The notes beneath the pieces were generated by a model that was given only the letters and a program-made list of their open reading frames with translations, was not told the DNA's origin and ran no database searches. From positions 1 through 64,000 of the forward strand of contig NZ_JAAQRO010000033.1 of NCBI RefSeq assembly GCF_012070565.1: a DNA stretch of 64,000 bases, in the 5' to 3' direction. The position numbers and the translations under genes were made by a program. Below are positions 15,782 through 23,122 of this stretch, one piece after another. Numbering within the stretch: the first letter of the stretch is position 1; each line of letters starts with the position of its first letter. This DNA is from Anaerosporobacter faecicola (GTDB taxonomy: Bacteria; Bacillota; Clostridia; Lachnospirales; Lachnospiraceae).

Positions 15782-15808
15782 ATTACCGATATGAAGGAGG
15801 AGATAAAA

Positions 15809-16996
15809 ATGTTAACAAGTCTTGCACTGATTTTTTTACTGGGACTCTTACTGGGTTCAATATTTCAAAAATTAAGATTACCCGCATTATTGGGAATGAT
15901 CTTAACAGGAATCCTTTTAAGTCCCCATGGGTTTAATATGTTAGATGATTCCTTGCTAGTAATCGCTTCTGATTTGCGTCAACTTGCTTTGGTGATTATA
16001 TTGACAAGAGCGGGCTTATCCTTAAATATTAATGATTTAAAAAAAGTTGGTCGTCCAGCTATATTAATGTGCTTTGTACCAGCATGTTTTGAAATCATAG
16101 GTATCGTAATCTTTGCTCCACATATTATGGGGGTTACGATCTTGGAAGCTGCAATTATAGGAAGTGTGGTTGCTGCGGTATCTCCTGCAGTAATTGTGCC
16201 ACGTATGCTTCGATTGATGGAAGAAGGGTATGGGAAAAAACATGGAATTCCTCAATTAATCTTAGCGGGAGCTTCCGTAGATGATGTATTTGTGATTGTC
16301 TTGTTTAGCTCCTTTACATCGTTAGCGACAGGTGGGGAGATTAATATGGTGAATTTTCTAAAAATTCCAGTATCCATCGTGCTTGGTATTTTAGTTGGCA
16401 TTCTAATTGGAATGTTTTTATCGTGTTTCTTTAAAAAATTTCATATGCGAGATTCGGTTAAACTATTGATTCTGCTGAGCTTTTCTTTCTTACTGATTGA
16501 GTTGGAGAGCCTCTTAAAATCATATGTTCCAATATCAGGCTTGATTGCAATCATGACACTGGCAATAACCATATATAGAACCTACGAAGTATTAGCGAAA
16601 CGGCTATCTGCACGATATAACCGATTATGGGTTGCGGCAGAAGTTTTGCTTTTTGTGTTAGTAGGAGCTACAGTAGATCTCAAATACGTATATTCTGCAG
16701 GCTTTGCTGCAATTCTTCTAGTTGTAATAGCACTACTGTTCCGTATGGTAGGTGTGTTGTTTTGCTTGGTCCAGACAAAATTAACAAAGAAAGAACGTGT
16801 ATTCTGTATGATCGCATATACACCAAAAGCAACGGTACAGGCAGCAATAGGAGCAGTTCCATTATCAATGGGTCTAGCGTGTGGGAACAAAGTGCTTACT
16901 GTAGCAGTATTGGCAATCTTGATCACAGCGCCATTTGGAGCAATTATGATTGATTCATTTTATAAAAAATTATGTGAAAAAGAGGAAGTGGAGTAA
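15809..16996 (+). CDS. Cation/proton antiporter, fluoride-riboswitch associated
   Basis: A 395-residue polytopic membrane protein of the monovalent cation:proton antiporter (CPA/KefB-like) family, with about 12 hydrophobic segments. Recognisable parts are FQKLRLPALLGMILTGILLS near the N terminus, AAVSPAVIVPRML, and GASVDDVFVIVLF, where the paired Asp residues are the expected ion site. Antiporters of this type are known members of fluoride-riboswitch regulons and may help fluoride efflux or pH balance. Start 15809 follows AAGGAGGAG; the longer open frame from 15749 translates the B2 repeat and is not believed. No crcB or eriC-F gene is nearby, so this may be the main fluoride-responsive gene here. 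Confidence 0.85.
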   Translation: MLTSLALIFLLGLLLGSIFQKLRLPALLGMILTGILLSPHGFNMLDDSLLVIASDLRQLALVIILTRAGLSLNINDLKKVGRPAILMCFVPACFEIIGIVIFAPHIMGVTILEAAIIGSVVAAVSPAVIVPRMLRLMEEGYGKKHGIPQLILAGASVDDVFVIVLFSSFTSLATGGEINMVNFLKIPVSIVLGILVGILIGMFLSCFFKKFHMRDSVKLLILLSFSFLLIELESLLKSYVPISGLIAIMTLAITIYRTYEVLAKRLSARYNRLWVAAEVLLFVLVGATVDLKYVYSAGFAAILLVVIALLFRMVGVLFCLVQTKLTKKERVFCMIAYTPKATVQAAIGAVPLSMGLACGNKVLTVAVLAILITAPFGAIMIDSFYKKLCEKEEVE

Positions 16997-17089
16997 ACAA
17001 AATATTCCTAGAATAGGTTTTATACAAAGTGAGATAATAACTCATGTACGAGCGAATAAGCTTGTTAATAAACGTATATGGAGGCTATT

Positions 17090-17263
17090 ATGGAAAAAAA
17101 TCTTTGTATTGGTTGTACCGTAAACAATTGTGAATATCATGCACAAACAGAAAATTATTGTACGTTAGATAAGATCGATGTGGGTACACATGAGAAAAAT
17201 CCTACAAAAGTCGAATGTACAGATTGTAATTCCTTTGTCTGTAAGTCAGAAGCTTGCAAATAA
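17090..17263 (+). CDS. DUF1540 small Cys-rich protein
   Basis: A 57-residue protein with eight or more cysteines: CIGCTVNNCEYH, then YCTLDKIDVG, and VECTDCNSFVC ... CK. This is the DUF1540 pattern, common in clostridia and thought to bind metal; its role is unknown. The ATG at 17090 has GGAGG 6 bases upstream; the in-frame ATG at 17078 overlaps that site. It lies alone between the antiporter and a terminator at 17353. Confidence 0.8.
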   Translation: MEKNLCIGCTVNNCEYHAQTENYCTLDKIDVGTHEKNPTKVECTDCNSFVCKSEACK

Positions 17264-17352
17264 TAAATCATAGAATGATTTAAAGAAATCATATCTTATG
17301 AAATAGCAAGTTGGAAAACACGAATGAAAAAGGAAACGAATAGATAAAGAGA

Positions 17353-17404
17353 AAAGGCTATATCAGAACAGAAACTACCTGTTTTTATCTGATATAGCTT
17401 TTTT
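17353..17404 (+). terminator. Terminator after the DUF1540 gene
   Basis: AAAAGGCTATATCAGA pairs with TCTGATATAGCTTTTTT over a loop of about 18 bases, followed by T. Confidence 0.8.
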
Positions 17405-17450
17405 ACGATAGACGGGACTATTGATGCTTAATCAAGTTATTTAATTGAAT

Positions 17451-17479
17451 TTGCTTTTTATAATGCTTTTTGCTATAGT
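17451..17479 (+). promoter_or_regulatory. Promoter of the LysR gene
   Basis: TTGCTT at 17451-17456 and TATAGT at 17474-17479, spacer 17 bases, 51 bases before the start codon. Confidence 0.55.
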
Positions 17480-17530
17480 GATGTTGTTGGAAACGAAAGT
17501 CATTAGAAGAAGGATTTATGGGGGGAAAAC

Positions 17531-18442
17531 ATGACATTACAGCAATTAAAATACGCAGTAGAAGTTGCAAAATTAGGATCGATTAATGAGGCAGCAAAAC
17601 GTCTTTTTGTCTCACAACCTAGGTTATCCAATACAATCAAAGAATTAGAACAAGAGATGAAGATAGAGATATTTACTAGAACAAATAAGGGAATTCAAGT
17701 TACTTTAGAGGGGGCAGAGTTCTTGGGATATGCCAGACAAGTCTTAGAACAGGCAGATCTGTTAGAACAAAGATATGGGGATACAAAACCAGTGAAACAA
17801 AACTTTTGTGTATCCACCCAACATTATGCTTTTGCAGTGAATGCGTTTGTGGAATTGATGAAAGAATATGGGCAAGAGGAGTATGAGTGTTCATTACGAG
17901 AAACAAAAACGTATGAGATCATTGATGATGTGAAAAATCTTCGAAGCGAGATTGGTATCATCTATATCAATGAGTTTAATAAAAAGGTTATGTATAAATT
18001 AATCAAAGAAAACAATCTTACCTTCACTGCGCTTTTTACGGCTAAACCCCACGTATTTATAAGCTCGCAAAATCCTTTGGCAGCAAAGAAATCAGTTCGA
18101 CTGGAAGATTTGGAGGAATATCCATATCTGTCCTTTGAACAAGGTGATAATAATTCCTTTTATTTTTCGGAAGAAATTCTAAGTACAAGAACGCGAAGAA
18201 GGAATATTCATGTGAGTGATCGAGCAACTCTGTTCAATCTATTAATTGGTTTAAATGGATATACCATATCCACTGGAATTATCAGTGCGAAACTCAATGG
18301 GGATAATATCATAGCAGTACCATTATCCATAGAAGAGGATATTATCATTGGGTACCTCACGCACAACAATAGTAGGCAGAGTGAACTTGCAAATCGATAT
18401 ATCATGTATATGAAACAATACATTGTCGAAAAAATGGACTAA
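17531..18442 (+). CDS. LysR family transcriptional regulator
   Basis: A 303-residue regulator. The N-terminal winged helix is classic: LQQLKYAVEVAKLGSINEAA, KRLFVSQPRLSNTIKELEQE and the FTRTNKGIQVTLEG wing. The rest is the periplasmic-binding-protein-like effector domain. GGGGGGAAAAC precedes the ATG. LysR proteins often regulate a divergent neighbour, but here the neighbours run in the same direction, so its target is not evident. It may act on the cNMP-binding gene that follows after 130 bases. Confidence 0.88.
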   Translation: MTLQQLKYAVEVAKLGSINEAAKRLFVSQPRLSNTIKELEQEMKIEIFTRTNKGIQVTLEGAEFLGYARQVLEQADLLEQRYGDTKPVKQNFCVSTQHYAFAVNAFVELMKEYGQEEYECSLRETKTYEIIDDVKNLRSEIGIIYINEFNKKVMYKLIKENNLTFTALFTAKPHVFISSQNPLAAKKSVRLEDLEEYPYLSFEQGDNNSFYFSEEILSTRTRRRNIHVSDRATLFNLLIGLNGYTISTGIISAKLNGDNIIAVPLSIEEDIIIGYLTHNNSRQSELANRYIMYMKQYIVEKMD

Positions 18443-18572
18443 TATTATACGCAATTTCGAAAAAAATGTAAATAAAAACAGAACTAATTGCCTATACTTT
18501 CTCTTTTAATTTTACATAATTTATGCTATTATAGGTAAGTTGAAACACCATGTGTAGAAGGGGAGAAAAGAA

Positions 18573-19124
18573 TTGAATATTGAAGTTTTAAAACAAAATG
18601 GCAAATTTCGAACATTTCAAGCAAAAGACGAGATGTGCCGAGAAGGTGAATTAGGTGAAACCGTATATCTATTGCTTAGGGGAGAGGCAGTTGTATACAT
18701 GAATACTAATTTACAGAACGAAAGAATGCCAATTGGTAAGATTTTAGAAGGTACATTTTTTGGTGAGTCTGCATTGCTAGAGGGTATGAAAAGGGAAGCT
18801 TCTGTTGTAGCGACAGGAGACCAAACCATCGTGCTTGCTTTTGAATATAAACGATTTCAAGAGATCATTGAACGAGAAAATGTATTGGCGTATAAACTAT
18901 TAAGGACGTTGTTATCCCGGATAGATGGGGTTATGGATACTTTAATATCAAAGGATCCGGCGTATGTGTTTCAATGTCGCACAGATGATATCTATTCCAT
19001 GGTTTCTTCCTTGGATGTGGAAACGTTTACTGCAATAGTAACAGAGAATAGAGAATATACAATAACAGCAGTTAAGGCATTATGTGAAATGCTACGATCA
19101 TCAAATAAGAGGCTATTATCATAG
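18573..19124 (+). CDS. Cyclic nucleotide-binding domain protein without DNA-binding domain
   Basis: A 183-residue protein with a TTG start placed after AAGGGGAGA. Residues about 10-120 form a cNMP-binding barrel (CREGELGETVYLLLRGEAVV, EGTFFGESALLEGMKREASV). The remaining 60 residues are helical and lack the winged helix found in Crp/Fnr proteins, so it is not a DNA-binding regulator of the usual type. It may sense a nucleotide or act through a partner. The gene ends within a terminator hairpin. Confidence 0.75.
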   Translation: MNIEVLKQNGKFRTFQAKDEMCREGELGETVYLLLRGEAVVYMNTNLQNERMPIGKILEGTFFGESALLEGMKREASVVATGDQTIVLAFEYKRFQEIIERENVLAYKLLRTLLSRIDGVMDTLISKDPAYVFQCRTDDIYSMVSSLDVETFTAIVTENREYTITAVKALCEMLRSSNKRLLS

Positions 19125-19156
19125 GAGGGTGGATAACACTTCCTATGATTTTTTTT
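19118..19156 (+). terminator. Terminator of the cNMP-binding gene
   Basis: ATCATAGGA and TCCTATGAT enclose about 18 bases, followed by eight T. The left arm overlaps the stop codon. Confidence 0.75.
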
Positions 19157-19591
19157 AGGATAATATGTGCAATACGTGCAGTGCGTACTATTGCATCTAT
19201 CGTATTAATAAGAAATACTACGTTAGATGTATAAAGTGATAAAACATTAATGTGATAATAAAAGAAATACATTCGAATTTATGTATATGCATACCTGAAA
19301 TAAAAAAAATGCAATTTTATCGCAAAAAAATATGAATAATTTTGTTGCAATATTATAAAAGAGCATGTATAATTTAAAAACAGAATGAATATATAAAACT
19401 ATATACAGATTGCTTTTGGAAAAAGAGCTTTATTATAAGGATTTACATAGGATATTGGCTGGTTCGAACGAAAGAGACATGGACAGAACAGTAAGAGATA
19501 AATTTGCCAATAATGTCATGAATTTCGTAATAAATATGCAAACTTAAATTTTATAATACAATTATGTAAAAAAAAGCCAAAAAAAATACAG
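19157..19591. other. AT-rich intergenic stretch before the opp promoter
   Basis: About 430 bases without a supported gene. The segment is very AT-rich. I recognise no RNA motif or repeat here. GGCTGGTTCGAACGAAAGAG at 19458-19477 is the most GC-rich part and has a small GTTCGAAC palindrome. Confidence 0.5.
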
Positions 19592-19620
19592 TTGACAAAC
19601 AATTTAAATGACAGTATAAT
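19592..19620 (+). promoter_or_regulatory. Consensus promoter of the opp operon
   Basis: A full consensus promoter: TTGACA at 19592-19597 and TATAAT at 19615-19620 with a 17-base spacer. Transcription would begin near 19627, only about 10 bases before a terminator hairpin, so this strong promoter is probably controlled after initiation. Confidence 0.85.
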
Positions 19621-19633
19621 TCATAACTGTATT

Positions 19634-19672
19634 GAACAAGGGTGTTCTGGTAAACCAGGATACCCTTTTATA
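19634..19672 (+). promoter_or_regulatory. Terminator/antiterminator leader of oppA
   Basis: An intrinsic terminator is formed by AAGGGTGTTCTGG (19638-19650) and CCAGGATACCCTT (19655-19667), followed by TTATACC and more T. A competing small hairpin GAAC-AAGGGT-GTTC (19634-19647) has a six-base loop with A at position 1 and G at position 4. The loop is the first part of the terminator arm, so the two folds exclude each other. The gltB leader has the same design (47962-48021). The hexaloop features agree with those of ANTAR-protein target RNAs, although only one such hairpin is seen here. Confidence 0.65.
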
Positions 19673-19854
19673 CCTTTTATAATTTTTTATGATAACGCTT
19701 TATCACGGTAAAGTTGAGATGACGTAAAAGAGCATAACAGTGCATTTGTGATTAGAAAAGGTGATCATGATATTGCACACAAAAGAATTTCATTCATTTT
19801 AAGATTATTCACACAGTATATGGCATACGAGAGAAGGATAGGAGGAATCCTATC

Positions 19855-19923
19855 ATGTCATCTACAATAGGTTTGCTTGCGAGGTTATTTCTATTGTTTG
19901 TGTTTTATACTAGTGTTGTATAA
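19855..19923 (+). CDS. Possible 22-residue hydrophobic leader peptide
   Basis: A short frame encodes MSSTIGLLARLFLLFVFYTS plus VV. AGGAGG at 19840-19845 is spaced 9 bases from the ATG and lies inside a hairpin GATAGGA-GGAA-TCCTATC (19837-19854), which would hide it. The stop is 33 bases before oppA. A -10-like TATAAT overlaps the end (19919-19924), so the segment may simply be promoter DNA. It is reported as a candidate small membrane peptide or translational control element. Confidence 0.35.
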   Translation: MSSTIGLLARLFLLFVFYTSVV

Positions 19924-19956
19924 TAAATGTAATTAATATTTAAGGAGGAAGCTTTT

Positions 19957-21882
19957 ATGAAGAAAAAAGGTTTGGCGTTATTATTAGCTTTAACACTTAC
20001 TGTTTCTATGATGGCAGGATGTTCTAAGAATAATAACAAGAAAGACGAAACGACTACTGAAGAGACTACTACAACTGATGATGCAGCAGCAACTGATGAT
20101 GCAGCAGGATCAGAAACAGCTGAAACAACAAATACAGAACCTACTGGACAAATCATCCTTGGTGATGTAACAGAATTCAATGGTAGTTTCATTGAAGGTT
20201 GGGGAAACAACGGTGCCGATGCGGTAATCAAAACATTAATCGGTACATATCCAGGATTTTATGGTACAGCAGAACTTACAAGTACGGATGAATATGTATA
20301 TAATCCAACCGTATTAGCAAAAGATCCAGAAACGACATTAAACGATGATGGTTCTAAAACATTCAAGTTCACATTAAATCAAGACTTAACATGGAGTGAT
20401 GGTTCTGCTATCACTGCAAAAGATTATGTTGGTAACTTAATGATCTATGCTTCACCTGCATTTGGTGAAATTGAAGGATCGAATACAGCTGGAAACACTG
20501 TTGTTGGTTTTGATGCATATAACAGTGGTGATGCAAAAGAATTTGCAGGTATTCATTGGATTGATGACTATACATTCTCTATTGATATCTCTGCAGAAAA
20601 TATTCCTACATTCTTTGAAGCAGCTGCTTCAGCAGTAACTCCAGTACCTTTCTCTGTATACGCTCCAGGCGTTGAAATCAAAGATGATGGAAAAGGATGT
20701 TACTTATCAGATAACTATACAGCAGATCTTATCAAAGAACCTATGACTGCTGAAAGATACAACCCTACAGTAACTTGTGGTCCTTACAAATTTGTAAGCT
20801 ATGATTCAACAAATCAAGAAGTTGTTCTTGAAGTAAATGATCAATTCAAAGGTAACTACGAAGGAAAGAAACCTTCTATCCAAAAAGTTATCATGAAATA
20901 CACAGAAGAAGCTACTCAACTTGATGAGTTAGCTGCTGGTAATGTAGATCTTCTTGCTGGTATCTCTGGTGGAGATAAGATCAATGCTGGTCTTGACTTA
21001 GTAGATCAAGGAAAAGCTGATTACGCTACTTACTTAAGAAATGGTTACGGATTACTTGCATTCCACTGTGACTTTGGACCAACTCAATTCAAATCCGTAC
21101 GTCAAGCAATTGCTTACTGTTTAGATAGAACTACATTCTGTTCACAATATACAGGTGGTTTCGGTTCTTTAGTTAATTCAGAATATGGTCTTGGACAATG
21201 GATGTACCAAGAAAAGAAAGATGTTATTGATAGTGAATTAAATCCATACTCATATAGCATTGATAAAGCAAAAGAAGTTCTTGATGCTGATGGTTGGAAC
21301 TTAAATGAAAAAGGTGAAGCTTACGTTGATGGAACAGATACATTACGTTACAAAGATGTAGATGGCGAATTAATGGCATGTGAAATCCAATGGGCTTCTT
21401 CTGATAACTCTGTTGCTCAATTACTTGCAACAATGTTACCAAGTGAAATGGAAAAAGCTGGTATGAAATTAACTACTACTGTAGTTGACTTCCCTACTTT
21501 ACTTAACAACTATTATCGTGAAGGAATTGATGAACCTCAATTCAATATGTACAACTTAGGTACTGGATTTACTCCAATTCCACAATTTGAATACAGCTAC
21601 AACACTGGTAAGAGCTTCTTAGGAAACTTCAATACAAACTTCTGGATGGATGATGCAATCATGAACATGGGTTATGATTTAACAAAGACAGATCCTTCCG
21701 ATCGTGATGGATACCTTAACAAATGGGTTGAAATTATGAAGACAATCAACGAAGAAATGCCTAATATTCCTCTTTACTCAGATGAATATCATACATTCTT
21801 CAATCCAAAGGTACAAGGATATGTTGGTGATGATACATTCTCAATTGGATATTCATTAATCTACATGTCAGTAACTGAATAG
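19957..21882 (+). CDS. oppA: Peptide ABC transporter substrate-binding lipoprotein
   Basis: A 641-residue extracellular solute-binding protein of family 5 (SBP_bac_5). It is a lipoprotein: signal peptide ending MMAGCSK, lipidated Cys at about residue 22, then a Thr/Glu/Ala-rich linker to about residue 65. The binding domain shows typical phrases such as FTLNQDLTWSDGSAITAKDY near the N terminus and VRQAIAYCLDRTTF later. It delivers oligopeptides to the OppBCDF importer encoded directly downstream. AAGGAGG precedes the ATG. A stable stem-loop without T-run follows the gene and may protect its mRNA, giving more binding protein than membrane components. Confidence 0.92.
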   Translation: MKKKGLALLLALTLTVSMMAGCSKNNNKKDETTTEETTTTDDAAATDDAAGSETAETTNTEPTGQIILGDVTEFNGSFIEGWGNNGADAVIKTLIGTYPGFYGTAELTSTDEYVYNPTVLAKDPETTLNDDGSKTFKFTLNQDLTWSDGSAITAKDYVGNLMIYASPAFGEIEGSNTAGNTVVGFDAYNSGDAKEFAGIHWIDDYTFSIDISAENIPTFFEAAASAVTPVPFSVYAPGVEIKDDGKGCYLSDNYTADLIKEPMTAERYNPTVTCGPYKFVSYDSTNQEVVLEVNDQFKGNYEGKKPSIQKVIMKYTEEATQLDELAAGNVDLLAGISGGDKINAGLDLVDQGKADYATYLRNGYGLLAFHCDFGPTQFKSVRQAIAYCLDRTTFCSQYTGGFGSLVNSEYGLGQWMYQEKKDVIDSELNPYSYSIDKAKEVLDADGWNLNEKGEAYVDGTDTLRYKDVDGELMACEIQWASSDNSVAQLLATMLPSEMEKAGMKLTTTVVDFPTLLNNYYREGIDEPQFNMYNLGTGFTPIPQFEYSYNTGKSFLGNFNTNFWMDDAIMNMGYDLTKTDPSDRDGYLNKWVEIMKTINEEMPNIPLYSDEYHTFFNPKVQGYVGDDTFSIGYSLIYMSVTE

Positions 21883-21913
21883 TTTCGATTGTAGTTTTGT
21901 AGAATCTAATGTA

Positions 21914-21951
21914 CACGGAATAGGGCATTCTTATAATGCCCTATTTCCGTG
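21914..21951 (+). promoter_or_regulatory. Intra-operon stem-loop after oppA
   Basis: CACGGAATAGGGCATT pairs with AATGCCCTATTTCCGTG around a 5-base loop. No T-run follows, so it is more likely an mRNA-stabilising or partial-termination element than a full terminator. Confidence 0.65.
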
Positions 21952-22125
21952 ATAATAGAGATATACGCAATTTATAGGTATTACTGCAAAGTAATCAATT
22001 ACCGTGAAGTAAGAAGCAAATAAGTGTGAAAATATCTCGCAATTTGTGCGACCATAGGGGATGGTTGCATCTCATTGAAAGAATATGGCGTCAGCATAAA
22101 GAGCAAGAAAGCAGGTGTGGATAAG

Positions 22126-23109
22126 ATGGCAAAATACATTGCAAAACGTTTGGTGTATATGGTATTTGTATTCTTTATTATGTCGATCTTAATGTTTGGA
22201 ATCTATAAGATGGTACCTGGTGATCCAGCAAGACTTCTACTAGAAGGTTCAAAAGCAGGGATGAAACCAGAAGTTTACGAAATGCAATATCAACAAGCAA
22301 GAGAGCGTTTAGGTTTGGATAAACCAATTCCCGTACAATATGCAGTATGGATTACAAATATGTTAAAAGGTGATTTTGGATATTCATCCAATTACCGTAA
22401 AGATGTTATTGATGTAGTTGCACAGCCATTAAGTAATACGATGCAGCTGAATTTAGTGGCGATAGTTGTTGTATTCGCAATAACAATTCCTTTAGGAATT
22501 ATATGTGCCGTTAAAAAAAGGAGCACTTTCGATAACGTGGTACAGGTATTCTCCGTCGTCGGATATAGTTTGCCGACATTTATTATAGCCCTTGTGCTAA
22601 TCTGTCTGTTAGCGGTCAAAGCGCCAATCTTCCCAGTTAGTGGTGTTAATTCGGTTGGTTTTACAGGGTCCGCATTAGCAAAAGCGTTTGATAAGTTATG
22701 GCATATGGCATTACCAGTTTTAGTTATGGTTTTAGGCTCAATTGGTTCCATTACAAGATACGTTAGAGCCGCAATGATTGAATCTTTAAGTATGGATTAC
22801 ATCAGAACAGCAAGAGCAAAAGGTGTAAGAGAACGAGCAGTTATCTATTCTCATGCATTCCGTAATGCTTTGCTTCCAATCGTAACCATTGTTACTGGTT
22901 GGATCATGAGTGTATTCTCTGGTTCTGTTATTATAGAAAATATCTTCTTATGGCCAGGTATTGGTAAAATCTTATTTGATGGGTTAATGCAACAGGATTT
23001 CATGGTTGTATTAGCAATGCAGATGTTTTATGTAATTATAGCTCTATTAGGTAACTTGATCATGGATATTGCTTACTGCATGGTTGACCCTAGAGTTAAA
23101 TTAGATTAG
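22126..23109 (+). CDS. oppB: Peptide ABC transporter permease OppB
   Basis: A 327-residue inner-membrane permease of the OppB/DppB type. It begins with MAKYIAKRLVYMVFVFFIMS, the usual first membrane helix, then GIYKMVPGDPARLLLEG and RERLGLDKPIPVQYAVW. The EAA loop that docks on the ATPase is MDYIRTARAKGVRERAVIY at about residues 224-242. The start at 22126 fits family length; the frame runs upstream to a TTG at 22075 without a good ribosome binding site. The gene ends 13 bases before oppC. Confidence 0.9.
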   Translation: MAKYIAKRLVYMVFVFFIMSILMFGIYKMVPGDPARLLLEGSKAGMKPEVYEMQYQQARERLGLDKPIPVQYAVWITNMLKGDFGYSSNYRKDVIDVVAQPLSNTMQLNLVAIVVVFAITIPLGIICAVKKRSTFDNVVQVFSVVGYSLPTFIIALVLICLLAVKAPIFPVSGVNSVGFTGSALAKAFDKLWHMALPVLVMVLGSIGSITRYVRAAMIESLSMDYIRTARAKGVRERAVIYSHAFRNALLPIVTIVTGWIMSVFSGSVIIENIFLWPGIGKILFDGLMQQDFMVVLAMQMFYVIIALLGNLIMDIAYCMVDPRVKLD

Positions 23110-23122
23110 GAGGAAGAGAGAG

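Noticed and set aside
15749-15808. Longer N terminus of the antiporter
   Set aside because: It translates repeat B2 and part of the ribosome binding site. The same repeat in B3 gives a similar chance peptide in a 73-codon frame at 31893-32114, which is also rejected.
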